A DNA stretch of 64,000 nucleotides from an uncultured SAR86 cluster bacterium (lineage in GTDB: Bacteria > Pseudomonadota > Gammaproteobacteria > Magnimaribacterales > D2472). Location of the stretch: NCBI GenBank assembly GCA_902557645.1, contig CACEAP010000001.1, positions 248,001 through 312,000 on the forward strand, written 5' to 3'. The notes beneath the pieces were generated by a model. It saw only the letters and a list, made by a program, of their open reading frames with translations, searched no databases and was not told the DNA's origin. Both the position numbers and the translations under genes were made by a program. This document shows positions 35,968-44,412 of the stretch, piece by piece (positions within the stretch are counted from its first letter, which is position 1; every line of letters begins with the position of its first letter).

Positions 35968-37269
35968 TTGCATAATCCAAATAATGAATCAAATAGTTTT
36001 GATACTATAAAGGATCAAGTTATCAATCTTCTTGATAGCAACAAACAAGAATTTATATACTTAACAGGAGCTGCAGGTACAGGTAAAACAACTCTACTTG
36101 AGGCTGTAAAAGCTGAATTAGAAAAAAAAATGATAGTTGTAGCTCCAACAGGCATAGCAGCACTTAATATAGGCGGAACTACGATTAATTCTAGTTTCAG
36201 AATTGGCTTTGATACCTTTCCTGAGATTACTAAATCTAAAGATCCTAGGTTCAATAAGCTATTAAAAAAACTTGAAGTTCTTATAATAGATGAAGTATCT
36301 ATGGTAAGAGCCCCTATGCTGGATGCTATTTCACAAACCTTAAAAATACATAGGGGAAATGATGAGCCTTTTGGTGGTATAAGTGTACTTGCTTGTGGAG
36401 ATTTATTTCAATTACCACCAGTAGTAAAAGAGTATGAAGAAAAAATTATTTTTGATAAATATGACTCAATATATTTTTTTAGCGCCTATAGCTTTAAGGA
36501 GTTTAATAATCCTAAATTTTTTGAATTAATTAAATCATTTAGACAAGAGAATGATGGTGATTTTTATAGGCTTCTTAATAATATACGTTTAGGTGAAGAT
36601 TTAGAAAATACTATTAATAGCTTTAATAGATCCTGCTTTAATCCAGAGTCTGTAAATGAATCATCCATGATAATTACTTCAAGAAAAAATAGAGCTGAAC
36701 AAATTAATGATGAAATGCTTCGACAAATTGAAGGCACACAGGTTGTTATTAAGTCGTCAGAGGCTGGTGAATTAAATGATAATGATCTCCCAGCACCTAA
36801 AGAGCTAAAAATTAAAGTCGATGCAAAAGTTATGTTTATTAAAAATGACAGTGCAGGGAGATGGGTGAATGGGACTGTAGGCACGGTTACTCAATGCTCT
36901 GAAAAAACAAAAAAATATATTAGAGTTAAAGTAGGCAAAGATATTCATAGAGTTGAGAGAGAGGAATGGAATAAAGTTAGGTACATTTATGATGAGGATG
37001 ATGATGAGATGTTTGAAGAGGTTATTTCCTCCTTTAAACAATTTCCAATAAAGCTTGGATGGGCTGTAACAATTCATAAGGCTCAAGGTCTAACTCTTGA
37101 AAGTTGTTCAGTTGATTTAGGCTCAGGTGCATTTGCTACTGGCCAAGCCTATGTTGCACTTAGTAGGTGTAAGACAATAAATACTTTAAACCTTTATCGA
37201 GAATTAAGAATAAGTGATGCCATGGTAGATCCTGATATAAAAGATTTCCATTCAGAAAATTTTAATTAA
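35968..37269 (+). CDS. PIF1-like DNA helicase (superfamily 1B)
   Basis: The 433-residue protein is a PIF1/RecD-type 5'-3' helicase. Motifs in order are Walker A GAAGTGKTT (~35-43), motif Ia VVAPTGIAALN, Walker B LIIDEVSMV (~106-114), GDLFQLPPV (~146), IHKAQGLT (~371-378) and motif VI YVALSRCK (~395). Translation begins at TTG (35968-35970) with AAGGAA seven bases upstream; there is no ATG before the Walker motif. Such helicases in bacteria are accessory and often help with G-quadruplex or replication-fork problems. Nothing around it suggests a plasmid or phage. Confidence 0.88.
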   Translation: MHNPNNESNSFDTIKDQVINLLDSNKQEFIYLTGAAGTGKTTLLEAVKAELEKKMIVVAPTGIAALNIGGTTINSSFRIGFDTFPEITKSKDPRFNKLLKKLEVLIIDEVSMVRAPMLDAISQTLKIHRGNDEPFGGISVLACGDLFQLPPVVKEYEEKIIFDKYDSIYFFSAYSFKEFNNPKFFELIKSFRQENDGDFYRLLNNIRLGEDLENTINSFNRSCFNPESVNESSMIITSRKNRAEQINDEMLRQIEGTQVVIKSSEAGELNDNDLPAPKELKIKVDAKVMFIKNDSAGRWVNGTVGTVTQCSEKTKKYIRVKVGKDIHRVEREEWNKVRYIYDEDDDEMFEEVISSFKQFPIKLGWAVTIHKAQGLTLESCSVDLGSGAFATGQAYVALSRCKTINTLNLYRELRISDAMVDPDIKDFHSENFN

Positions 37270-37331
37270 AAAAAGGATAATTTACTTTTAACTTTGTTAA
37301 GATTAATTAAAAAAATACAGGTAATAAGAAA

Positions 37332-37784
37332 ATGAGACTGCCTTTTAAAAATAAAGAAGAGACAACCGATGAGTATATTTCAGTTATCAAGGAATTATGT
37401 ATTATTCAACATGAAGATACTTGGTATAAAGATAAATCACATGCTGTGCTTTACCCTGATCTAGAGGATGCAAAAAAGAAAGTTGCAAAACCGCATTACT
37501 GGATACTAAATGCCATAGATGAATATGATGAAGCGGACAACAAAGAACCTGCATTACTAGCTATGGCCCAAGTTGTATTCAATACAAATAATTATTCTGA
37601 AAAACTAGTTGCCGAAAATGAAAATATTGAGGCAAAAACCGAATTAGCTCAATCTTTAGCAAATTTTGCAATCAATACTAAAGTTATTGCAGAGCATATG
37701 ATCAGTATGGATGTGCCTAAATATGCAAGATTAATTATGGATGTAGCAGAAGCCGAAAATCTAATTACCGAATGGCTTAAATAA
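37332..37784 (+). CDS. Hypothetical helical protein, 150 aa
   Basis: No family is recognised. The protein is soluble, acidic and mostly predicted helical, with a conserved-looking block HEDTWYKDKSHAVLYPD (~31-47) and a long C-terminal helix. It has no signal peptide or membrane helix. It lies 62 bases after the helicase and 2 bases before a 45-residue open frame. It might be a small regulatory or adaptor protein, but this is unsupported. Confidence 0.6.
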   Translation: MRLPFKNKEETTDEYISVIKELCIIQHEDTWYKDKSHAVLYPDLEDAKKKVAKPHYWILNAIDEYDEADNKEPALLAMAQVVFNTNNYSEKLVAENENIEAKTELAQSLANFAINTKVIAEHMISMDVPKYARLIMDVAEAENLITEWLK

Positions 37785-37786
37785 TA

Positions 37787-37924
37787 ATGGTAAATAAGTT
37801 TATAGATCCAGAAATCAAAACAATAGATATTACGGATGAACAATTACAAAGAATGAAAGATCTAGCTGATAATCATAATCAACCCCTTGAGGCAGTAATT
37901 TTTTTGTTATTGAGCATGGCTTAG
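37787..37924 (+). CDS. Possible small protein, 45 aa
   Basis: An ATG-initiated open frame of 45 codons starts 2 bases after the stop of the 150-residue gene, ending 20 bases before the MGMT-type gene. The product has an acidic/polar first part (DITDEQLQRMKDLADNHN) and a hydrophobic tail (LEAVIFLLLSMA). It fills an otherwise empty 160-base gap in a tightly packed region, the main argument for it being real. No homology can be claimed. Confidence 0.4.
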   Translation: MVNKFIDPEIKTIDITDEQLQRMKDLADNHNQPLEAVIFLLLSMA

Positions 37925-37944
37925 TGGCATTAGAGAAAAGTTAA

Positions 37945-38211
37945 TTGGCATCAAAATTCCAAAATCAGGTTTGGGATGAGATTGATAAAATTCCTCATGG
38001 CATGACTCTTTCATATAAACAGCTTGCTATAAATATCGGTAAACCAAATGCAGCAAGAGCTGTTGCTAATGCTTGTGGTAAAAATCCAAGACCAATTAAA
38101 ACGCCATGTCATAGGGTCATTAAATCAGATAATACTATTGGTGGTTATAGTGGAAAGGGTGGCGTTGAAACTAAAAGACGACTCCTTGCAAATGAAGGTA
38201 TTTTTTTCTAA
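37945..38211 (+). CDS. Minimal MGMT-family (Ogt C-terminal domain) protein, 88 aa
   Basis: The whole protein is one methylated-DNA-protein cysteine methyltransferase DNA-binding domain: FQNQVWDEIDKIPHGMTLSY, the helix PNAARAVANACGKNP, and the active-site box PCHRVI with Cys55. Full-length Ogt/Ada-C proteins are ~160-180 residues. This lacks the N-terminal ribonuclease-like half but keeps the alkyl-accepting cysteine, unlike the ATL proteins where that Cys is Trp. It would therefore be an alkyltransferase-like or truly active mini-enzyme. Start is TTG (37945-37947) because a stop codon lies immediately upstream in frame. Confidence 0.78.
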   Translation: MASKFQNQVWDEIDKIPHGMTLSYKQLAINIGKPNAARAVANACGKNPRPIKTPCHRVIKSDNTIGGYSGKGGVETKRRLLANEGIFF

Positions 38212-38242
38212 CATAAAGGAGTAACAAATTTTATTAAAAATT

Positions 38243-38569
38243 ATGAATAAATATTCCTTGCTTCTTCTTATGACACTAATTCTACTGCCATATACTTCTG
38301 CAGAGTCTGATTCAAATAAAGAAACTGTAGAAAAAAAATCAAGTGTTGGAGTTTTTGGATATTGGAAAAAAGATGATTGTAAAAAAATTAGTGAAACTTC
38401 AGGAGCATTGCTTTATTTTGCTGGAATTGAACTTGAAAAAAGTACTAAACAACGTGAGGCTGGTCAACCTTTAAGAGCAGCAGAATCTGCTCAAGCTGCG
38501 CAATACTTAGCTGAAATGGCTTCACATTTTGCAAAAAATTTTGAAGCATACTGCAAAAGACCTGCATAA
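38243..38569 (+). CDS. Small secreted hypothetical protein, 108 aa
   Basis: A signal peptide (residues 1-20, ending TSAES) precedes an 88-residue mature protein with two cysteines (~54 and ~104) that could form a disulfide, a lysine-rich middle, and helix-forming Ala-rich repeats (AAESAQAAQYLAEM). The ATG is 21 bases from the nearest Shine-Dalgarno (AAGGAG, 38216-38221). An in-frame ATT at 38228-38230 lies six bases after it, and would add five residues (ILLKI) before the present start. No function can be assigned. Confidence 0.6.
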   Translation: MNKYSLLLLMTLILLPYTSAESDSNKETVEKKSSVGVFGYWKKDDCKKISETSGALLYFAGIELEKSTKQREAGQPLRAAESAQAAQYLAEMASHFAKNFEAYCKRPA

Positions 38570-38616
38570 ATTCTTAAATATAAAATATTCACTTTAAATC
38601 GAGATATAATTATTTT

Positions 38617-39309
38617 ATGAAAAAATTAAGTTTTTTATTAATTGCTTCCTTTTCTTTTCTAACTATTGCTGATGAAGGGCGTTTTGGACGGGAAACTAAT
38701 GATTATCAATATACCTCTTTAGGGTTTAGTTATATTAGTGCAGAGGATGATGGAATAGCATTAATGGCTTCTTTAGCTCTGCCTGGACCTCTTTATGGGG
38801 TTTTTGAAAGAAGGGCTGATGGTGTTGATTTAGATTCTGAAACTTATGACAAAGTAGTGAACTCTTTTAGAGTTGGAGCGCATGCTGGCATAGGAGATAT
38901 TTTAAATTCTATTTCAACAAAAGGTGTAACGTTTAGCGTAGAAAATTTCTTAGACGTATATGCAGAGGTAGGTGTTAAATCTACTAGTTTAGAAAATGAT
39001 ATTAATAAATTTTCAGAAGATGATACTCAAGCAAACGTTATAGCCGGTGTCAGATTTGGCGATAGCAATGCTTGGGAAGGAAAATTATTTGCTGATTTTT
39101 CAAAAGAAACTGAGATACAACAATTCCAGTGTCCTGAAGGAGAGATATGTACGCAAGAAATATCTTTTGTATTAAACGATGAAACAGATAGAAAATTTGG
39201 TGCTGAAGCAGTATTTAATATAAGCAAGCATACCGCAATAAACTTTAAAGTTATTTCAAGTGACGTGCTTGATAGTTCATTTGAGTTAGGTTTTAGACTT
39301 ACCTTTTAA
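38617..39309 (+). CDS. Predicted outer-membrane beta-barrel protein, 230 aa
   Basis: The 230-residue protein has a signal peptide (1-18), alternating hydrophobic/polar strands of 8-12 residues such as YTSLGFSYISA and NVIAGVRFG, and ends in Phe (ELGFRLTF), the hallmark of outer-membrane barrels inserted by BamA. It is probably an 8-strand barrel with acidic loops. The C-terminal stop is interlocked with that of the convergent metallo-hydrolase (TTAA at 39306-39309). A TATAAT lies close to the start (38605-38610), possibly a promoter for a leaderless message, but unconvincing. Confidence 0.65.
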   Translation: MKKLSFLLIASFSFLTIADEGRFGRETNDYQYTSLGFSYISAEDDGIALMASLALPGPLYGVFERRADGVDLDSETYDKVVNSFRVGAHAGIGDILNSISTKGVTFSVENFLDVYAEVGVKSTSLENDINKFSEDDTQANVIAGVRFGDSNAWEGKLFADFSKETEIQQFQCPEGEICTQEISFVLNDETDRKFGAEAVFNISKHTAINFKVISSDVLDSSFELGFRLTF

Positions 39310-39962
39310 GCTAACTCAATAGCTCTATCTGATACAAAGGCATTATCAATTCGTTCTTGTCCAAATGTAGAGCCTGGTCCATGCCCACAAATAAAATTCA
39401 TATTATTTCCAAGTGGCCATAATTTTGTAGTAATAGAATTTATCAGATCGTTATAATTACCACCAGGCAAATCAGTTCTTCCTATTGATCCTCTAAACAA
39501 AACATCTCCGACTATTGCAAGTTTAGATTCTTGATGCACAAATATAATATGTCCAGGAGTATGACCAGGACAAAAATAGATATCTAAAATTAAATTGCCA
39601 ACAGTTACCTCATCGCCTTCCTCAAACCAAACATCAGGTACAAATTTTTTAGCAGGTATTCCTAACATTTGGCCTTGTTCTTCAATAGTATCAATTAAAA
39701 ATTGATCCGCCTTATGAGGCCCCTCTATTTTTATATTAAGTATTGTTGATAGCTCATGTGCTCCGCCAGCATGATCAATATGAGCATGAGTTAATAGAAT
39801 CTTTTCGGGAATTAGATCGTTTTGTTTTGCTGCCTCAAGTAGAACTTCAATATCACCACCTGGATCAACAAAAGCACATTTTTTAGTTTCATTGCAGAAA
39901 ATTATAGGGGCATTTTGCTGAAACGGAGTTACTGGATTTATTATCGCTTTTATCTTTGACAT
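39306..39962 (-). CDS. Metallo-beta-lactamase fold hydrolase, YcbL-like
   Basis: The 218-residue protein has the metallo-hydrolase site THAHIDHAGG, GHTPGHIIF, GDVLFRGSIGRTDLPGGN and the C-terminal CGHGPGSTFGQER, typical of YcbL and related glyoxalase II-like type I enzymes, which hydrolyse S-lactoylglutathione or similar thioesters. I begin at the ATG 39960-39962 (MSKIKAIIN). A longer frame up to 40082 would include 40 hydrophobic residues antisense to the crotonase start and is rejected. Divergent from the crotonase gene with 37 bases between. Confidence 0.88.
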   Translation of the reverse strand: MSKIKAIINPVTPFQQNAPIIFCNETKKCAFVDPGGDIEVLLEAAKQNDLIPEKILLTHAHIDHAGGAHELSTILNIKIEGPHKADQFLIDTIEEQGQMLGIPAKKFVPDVWFEEGDEVTVGNLILDIYFCPGHTPGHIIFVHQESKLAIVGDVLFRGSIGRTDLPGGNYNDLINSITTKLWPLGNNMNFICGHGPGSTFGQERIDNAFVSDRAIELA

Positions 39963-39999
39963 TGTTACAATTAAAATACCTATTATTAAAAGGAGCTTT

Positions 40000-40695
40000 A
40001 TGCCAATCAAACAAAGCAAAGAAGGACGAATTGCTACTATTAATATTGATTGTCCACCTGTAAATGCAATTGACTCAAACAATTGGCTAAACTTATTTCA
40101 TATTATAAATGATTTATCTGAAGACCAGTCAGTTAACGTAATTGTTATCACAGCATCTGGTAAGGGTTTTTGTGGTGGAGCAGATAAAAGTGAAACTAGA
40201 GATGAGATAGAATCCATTCCTATTTTAATGGATCATTTATGGAAAGCGGCAAGAGCCATACATATGTGTAATGTGCCTGTAATTAGTGCTTGTCATGGGT
40301 ATGTACTTGGGGCAGGGGCATTTATTCCAGCATCTGGAGATTTTATACTGGCATCAAAAGATGCTTATTTTGGATTTCCAGGTATTAACTTTAAAGTTGT
40401 TGTTGGCGGAGCACATATGACAAGATTATTTCCTTTGAATGTTGTCAGAAGAATGATTTTAACAGGCGAGTCTCTAAGCGCAGATGAGGCATTTAAATAT
40501 GGAGCAATAAATTCTATTCATGACACAAAAAAGGATTTATATAAAGAAGCTTTCAAATTAGCAGAAATAATTGCTAACAAAGATAGAAAATCTCTAGTTT
40601 TGGCAAAAAAATCATTAAATTCAACAGAAACTAATGATATTGAATCTGGTTTCAAATCTGAACAATTACTAACTATGAATATTGATAAAGACTAA
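40000..40695 (+). CDS. Crotonase-family protein lacking both catalytic glutamates
   Basis: The 231-residue protein has the enoyl-CoA hydratase/isomerase fold: the oxyanion-hole loops GKGFCGGADKSE (~54-65) and CHGYVLGAGAF (~98-108). In true hydratases two Glu residues carry out water addition, in GGGCEL and FGQPE. Here the aligned residues are Phe108 (codon 40321-40323) and Gly128 (codon 40381-40383; FGFPGIN). The protein is therefore unlikely to hydrate; an isomerase, decarboxylase or CoA-binding role is possible. It has an excellent AGGAG site and sits one base before a 2-hydroxyacid dehydrogenase gene, so the pair is an operon. Confidence 0.85.
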   Translation: MPIKQSKEGRIATINIDCPPVNAIDSNNWLNLFHIINDLSEDQSVNVIVITASGKGFCGGADKSETRDEIESIPILMDHLWKAARAIHMCNVPVISACHGYVLGAGAFIPASGDFILASKDAYFGFPGINFKVVVGGAHMTRLFPLNVVRRMILTGESLSADEAFKYGAINSIHDTKKDLYKEAFKLAEIIANKDRKSLVLAKKSLNSTETNDIESGFKSEQLLTMNIDKD

Positions 40696-40696
40696 T

Positions 40697-41662
40697 ATGA
40701 AAATACTAGTTTCTATTTCCACCGAACAGTATTTTGGTGATCAAATAAAAAAGATTGATCCATCAATAGAGTTAGTAGCTATTCATCCCGACAACAAAGA
40801 TGAACCTAGTTGGAATCAAGTCCAAGATTGCGATGTATTTTTTTTAACTTATGAATTTATGTTTGCAGCTGCACTGGATGATAGTTTAACGGATCCACTA
40901 ATTAATCTATGTCAACAAATGCAATTTATTCAAATTGGATATGCTGGAACTGATAGCCCCTTGATACAGAGTATCCTCAAAACAAATGCAAAAGTTACAA
41001 ATGCTAGTGGTGTTCATGCTATACCAATTGCTAATTATGTATTAGCACAAATGTTGAGGTGGACAAAAAGAATTGATAAGCATATTGAACTGCAAGCAGA
41101 GAAGAGTTGGGAAGCATGGGGCGGGGATGGCGAATTAACTTATAAGCATATTTTAATTCTTGGCTATGGCGGTATTGGTCAAGAGGTTGGAAGATTGGCT
41201 AAAAATTTTGGTATGCATGTTAGCGCAACTAAAAGATCTCCTCATGATTGCAAATATGCTGATGTAATTAAACATCCCGATAAAACATTTGAGTTATTGC
41301 CTAATGCAGATTTTGTAGTTTCTTGCCTACCTGCTGATCATGAAACAGATAATATTATTAATAAAAAAAGTTTAAGCTTAATGAAAGAAACTGCTATGTT
41401 GATAAATGTTGGACGCGGAAATGCTGTTAATGAGGAGGATTTGATTGAAGCATTAAATTCAAACTCTATTGCCTGTGCTGCATTGGATACAACTAAGATT
41501 GAGCCTTTACCGAATGATTCAGAGTTATGGACAGCAAATAATTGTTTTATCTCTTCACATGATTCTGCGCATTCTTTGCATGCAATATTAAGATTAAATG
41601 AGCTATTTTGTAGTAATTTAATAAATTTTATTGATAAAAAGCCTTTAAAAAACTTAATTTGA
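40697..41662 (+). CDS. D-2-hydroxyacid dehydrogenase family protein
   Basis: The 321-residue protein belongs to the NAD(P)-dependent D-isomer 2-hydroxyacid dehydrogenases. The Rossmann motif ILGYGGIGQEVGRLAKNFG is at ~155, the catalytic Arg in INVGRGNAVNEEDL (~242), the acid in TKIEPLPNDSELW (~271) and the His in SSHDSAHS (~287). It reduces or oxidises 2-keto/2-hydroxy acids such as glyoxylate or hydroxypyruvate; the substrate is not clear. I start at the ATG 40697, one base after the crotonase stop; a TTG 15 bases upstream is in frame but weak. The PLPNDSELW motif is family standard. Confidence 0.87.
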   Translation: MKILVSISTEQYFGDQIKKIDPSIELVAIHPDNKDEPSWNQVQDCDVFFLTYEFMFAAALDDSLTDPLINLCQQMQFIQIGYAGTDSPLIQSILKTNAKVTNASGVHAIPIANYVLAQMLRWTKRIDKHIELQAEKSWEAWGGDGELTYKHILILGYGGIGQEVGRLAKNFGMHVSATKRSPHDCKYADVIKHPDKTFELLPNADFVVSCLPADHETDNIINKKSLSLMKETAMLINVGRGNAVNEEDLIEALNSNSIACAALDTTKIEPLPNDSELWTANNCFISSHDSAHSLHAILRLNELFCSNLINFIDKKPLKNLI

Positions 41663-41675
41663 TAGAAATTTCTTT

Positions 41676-41685
41676 CACTTAAGTG
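41676..41685. promoter_or_regulatory. Perfect 10-base palindrome upstream of folE
   Basis: CACTTAAGTG, a perfect self-complementary decamer, lies 58 bases before the folE ATG in the 81-base gap after the dehydrogenase gene. It may be an operator half of a dimeric regulator, but a chance palindrome in AT-rich DNA is not excluded. Confidence 0.25.
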
Positions 41686-41743
41686 TTATTTAGTCTCATA
41701 TCAGATAAAATGGCATCAAAAATTACATACCTAAGGAATATAC

Positions 41744-42334
41744 ATGACTGATAAGACCAAACCCGCTATAGATGAAGTACTAAAAGCTGTTCGTACCCTT
41801 ATTTTATGGACTGGTGATAATCCTGATCGTGAGGGCTTAGTAGAAACTCCAAAAAGAGTAGCTAAGGCATATAAAGAATTTTTTTCAGGGTATGAAGATG
41901 ATCCTATAGAGATTTTAAATAAAACTTTTGAAGAAGTTGAAGGTTATGATGATGCAGTAATTGTTCGAGATATTAGACTTGAGTCTCATTGCGAGCATCA
42001 TATGGTACCAATTGTAGGAGTTGCTCATGTAGGCTATATTCCTAATAAAAGAGTAGTCGGCATTAGTAAATTAGCTAGACTTGTTGATGCATTTGGTAAA
42101 AGACTTCAAACTCAAGAAACAATGACAGCTCAGATTGCTGATACTATTAACGAAGTGCTTAAGCCGAAGGGTGTTGCTGTAGTGATTGATGCTAGTCATG
42201 GCTGCATGAGTACTAGAGGGATTCATAAAACTGAGTCTAGTACCATCACATCAAGAATGTTAGGAATTTTTAGAGAAGATAATAAAGCGCGAGAAGAATT
42301 TATTAATTTAATTAATTCACCTAAAAAGTTCTAA
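41744..42334 (+). CDS. folE: GTP cyclohydrolase I
   Basis: FolE turns GTP into 7,8-dihydroneopterin triphosphate, first step of folate synthesis. The 196-residue protein has the zinc motif [11 protein letters not shown] (~85-95), the family [20 protein letters not shown] (~108-127), and the GCMSTRGI site (~154-161). Length is close to the bacterial type I form. The maf gene begins on the base after its stop, then cysS overlaps by one base, so folE-maf-cysS is one operon. It is the only folate gene in the window; folC is missing from its usual spot near accD. Confidence 0.96.
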   Translation: MTDKTKPAIDEVLKAVRTLILWTGDNPDREGLVETPKRVAKAYKEFFSGYEDDPIEILNKTFEEVEGYDDAVIVRDIRLESHCEHHMVPIVGVAHVGYIPNKRVVGISKLARLVDAFGKRLQTQETMTAQIADTINEVLKPKGVAVVIDASHGCMSTRGIHKTESSTITSRMLGIFREDNKAREEFINLINSPKKF

Positions 42335-42979
42335 ATGAATAGATCTCTGGAAGATTCCAGTATCAAACCCAAAATACCGATAATTCTTGCATCTGGATCA
42401 GAGAGTAGAAAGTTAATGCTTGAAGAGTTTGGATTAGAATTCGATGTTGTCATTTCAGATGTTGATGAAGATGATTTAAAAGAAAAAATATCTAAAGAAT
42501 CTTTTCAACAACAAGTTATCTATTTAGCAAAAGCAAAAGCTCAAGAAGTTAGCTTCCAATATCCAAATGCAATTGTAATAGGTGGCGACCAAATGTGCGT
42601 ATTAGATGATGTTATTTTTAATAAACCTGGCGATAAAACAAAAGCAATTAGTAATTTACAATTATTATCTGGAAAAAAACATTTTCAAAATAGCGGGGTG
42701 TGTCTTTTTCAAAATAATAAGTGCCTATGGGAGTATTCTGAAATTGTTGAAATGCAAATGCGTGATTTATCTGAGGAGGAAATAGTTGAATATGTTGAGC
42801 TTGAAAATCCAATTCATGCAGCTGGAGCATATAAGTATGAATCTCTTGGGCGTAATTTATTTTCTTATGTAAGTGGATCAGCTTTTACGATAAGAGGCAT
42901 GCCTCTAATACCTTTACTTAATCAATTAAGAGAACTTGATATAATAAATACTAAACCTTTTAGAGATGAGAATAATTAG
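42335..42979 (+). CDS. maf: Maf family nucleotide pyrophosphatase
   Basis: Maf proteins hydrolyse non-canonical or modified nucleoside triphosphates to monophosphates; E. coli YceF acts on m7GTP and YhdE on dTTP/UTP. The 214-residue product has ILASGSESRKLMLEEFG (~17-33), GGDQMCVLDDVIFNKPG (~88-104) and a SGKKHFQNSGV loop. The DQ-x-CVLD signature is closer to YceF (SDQVCVLDG) than to YhdE, so an m7GTP-type activity is a reasonable guess. Start is the ATG adjacent to the folE stop. The first ~15 residues before the usual family start are an extra N-terminal tail. Confidence 0.85.
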   Translation: MNRSLEDSSIKPKIPIILASGSESRKLMLEEFGLEFDVVISDVDEDDLKEKISKESFQQQVIYLAKAKAQEVSFQYPNAIVIGGDQMCVLDDVIFNKPGDKTKAISNLQLLSGKKHFQNSGVCLFQNNKCLWEYSEIVEMQMRDLSEEEIVEYVELENPIHAAGAYKYESLGRNLFSYVSGSAFTIRGMPLIPLLNQLRELDIINTKPFRDENN

Positions 42980-44364
42980 TGCAGAATTTATATATACATA
43001 ATACTCTTTTAGGTAAAAAAGAGCAGTTTATTCCACTTGATCAAAATCATATCAAGATATATGCATGCGGCCCTACAGTTTACAATTTTGCTCATATAGG
43101 AAATGCCAGGATGGCAGTAGTGTTCGACACCTTTGTAAGGTTACTAAGATTTTTGTATCCAAAAGTAACCTATGTATCAAATATAACTGATATTGACGAT
43201 AAGATTATCGAAGCTGCCAATCAACAAAAAGTGCCATTTAATGAAATAACAGAAAAGTATGCCGATATTTATAATAAAGATATGGCTAAATTAGGAGTTG
43301 CTATACCAGATGTTCAACCAAAGGCAACTGAATATATAAAAGAAATGATTGAATTGATTGTTGATCTTGTTAATAAAGGTCATGCATATGAAAAAGAAGA
43401 CCATGTATTATTTCATGTTCCGTCATATCCAAACTATGGATTATTATCAAAAAGAAATAGAGAAGAGCAGATTGCAGGCAGCAGGGTAGAGGTAGCACCA
43501 TTTAAAAAAGATCCTGCAGATTTTGTTCTTTGGAAGCCTAGTTCAGATAACCAGCCTGGGTGGGATTCACCTTGGGGGTATGGAAGACCAGGTTGGCACA
43601 CTGAATGTTCTGCAATGTCAGAAAAAACCTTAGGTTTACCATTTGATATCCATGGAGGCGGAAGAGATTTACAGTTTCCTCATCATGAGAATGAAATTGC
43701 TCAAAGTTGCTGCTCAAGCTCTGATATTAATGATCCAAATTCTTATGCTAATTACTGGATGCATAATGGTTTTGTCACTGTAAATAATGAAAAAATGTCT
43801 AAATCTTTAAATAATATTTTATTAGTTGATGATTTAATAAAAGAAACTTCCGGTGAAGTTCTTCGCTTAGCATTGCTATCATCACATTATAGACAAGGGC
43901 TTGATTGGAATGACAAGATTTTACATCAGGCAAAAAAATTATTAGATAAGTTATATAGAACTCTATTGGAGCTTGATAACATTGACATATCAAATAATGA
44001 TATGCAAAAACCACCTAAAGAGATTATTGATGCTCTATGTGATGATCTTAATACTCCTCAGGTTATGTCTGAGCTAAATGTTTTGATTAAAGATCTGACT
44101 AAAAAATCAGAAAGTGAAAAAAAAGCTATAAAGAAAAGCTTAATCTCAACAGGTAAGATTCTTGGAATTTTAGAAGAAAATCCTAATGATTGGTTCAAGA
44201 AAGGTGCAACTAATTCTGAAAAAGTTGAAGCTTTAATTCAATCTAGAAATAAGGCAAGAGAAGAAAAAAACTTTGACCTTGCTGATTCAATTAGAGAGGA
44301 GCTTTTATCAATTGGCGTTGAGATAGAAGACAAGCCATCCGGAACAACTTGGAAAACGCTTTAA
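42979..44364 (+). CDS. cysS: Cysteinyl-tRNA synthetase
   Basis: CysRS charges tRNA-Cys. The 461-residue class I enzyme (E. coli 461) has the HIGN-type motif CGPTVYNFAHIGNAR (~29-43), zinc ligands around WHTECSAM and HHENE, and the KMSKS loop (EKMSKSLNN) near 273. It starts at GTG, which shares a base with the maf stop. It ends just before a hairpin terminator shared with the convergent TonB receptor gene. Confidence 0.97.
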   Translation: MQNLYIHNTLLGKKEQFIPLDQNHIKIYACGPTVYNFAHIGNARMAVVFDTFVRLLRFLYPKVTYVSNITDIDDKIIEAANQQKVPFNEITEKYADIYNKDMAKLGVAIPDVQPKATEYIKEMIELIVDLVNKGHAYEKEDHVLFHVPSYPNYGLLSKRNREEQIAGSRVEVAPFKKDPADFVLWKPSSDNQPGWDSPWGYGRPGWHTECSAMSEKTLGLPFDIHGGGRDLQFPHHENEIAQSCCSSSDINDPNSYANYWMHNGFVTVNNEKMSKSLNNILLVDDLIKETSGEVLRLALLSSHYRQGLDWNDKILHQAKKLLDKLYRTLLELDNIDISNNDMQKPPKEIIDALCDDLNTPQVMSELNVLIKDLTKKSESEKKAIKKSLISTGKILGILEENPNDWFKKGATNSEKVEALIQSRNKAREEKNFDLADSIREELLSIGVEIEDKPSGTTWKTL

Positions 44365-44372
44365 GGTTAAAA

Positions 44373-44397
44373 AAAATGCCAGCTAAGCTGGCATTTT
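44373..44397. terminator. Bidirectional terminator between cysS and TonB receptor
   Basis: An 11-base inverted repeat (AAAATGCCAGC / GCTGGCATTTT) with a 3-base TAA loop is flanked by A-run and T-run, so it can stop transcription from either side. It sits between two convergent stops. Confidence 0.88.
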
Positions 44398-44412
44398 ATA
44401 TTCAAGCAATTT

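Noticed and set aside
39963-40082. A 40-residue N-terminal extension on the YcbL-like hydrolase
   Set aside because: It lies antisense to the crotonase start and its ribosome site; the family start is at the ATG 39960-39962.
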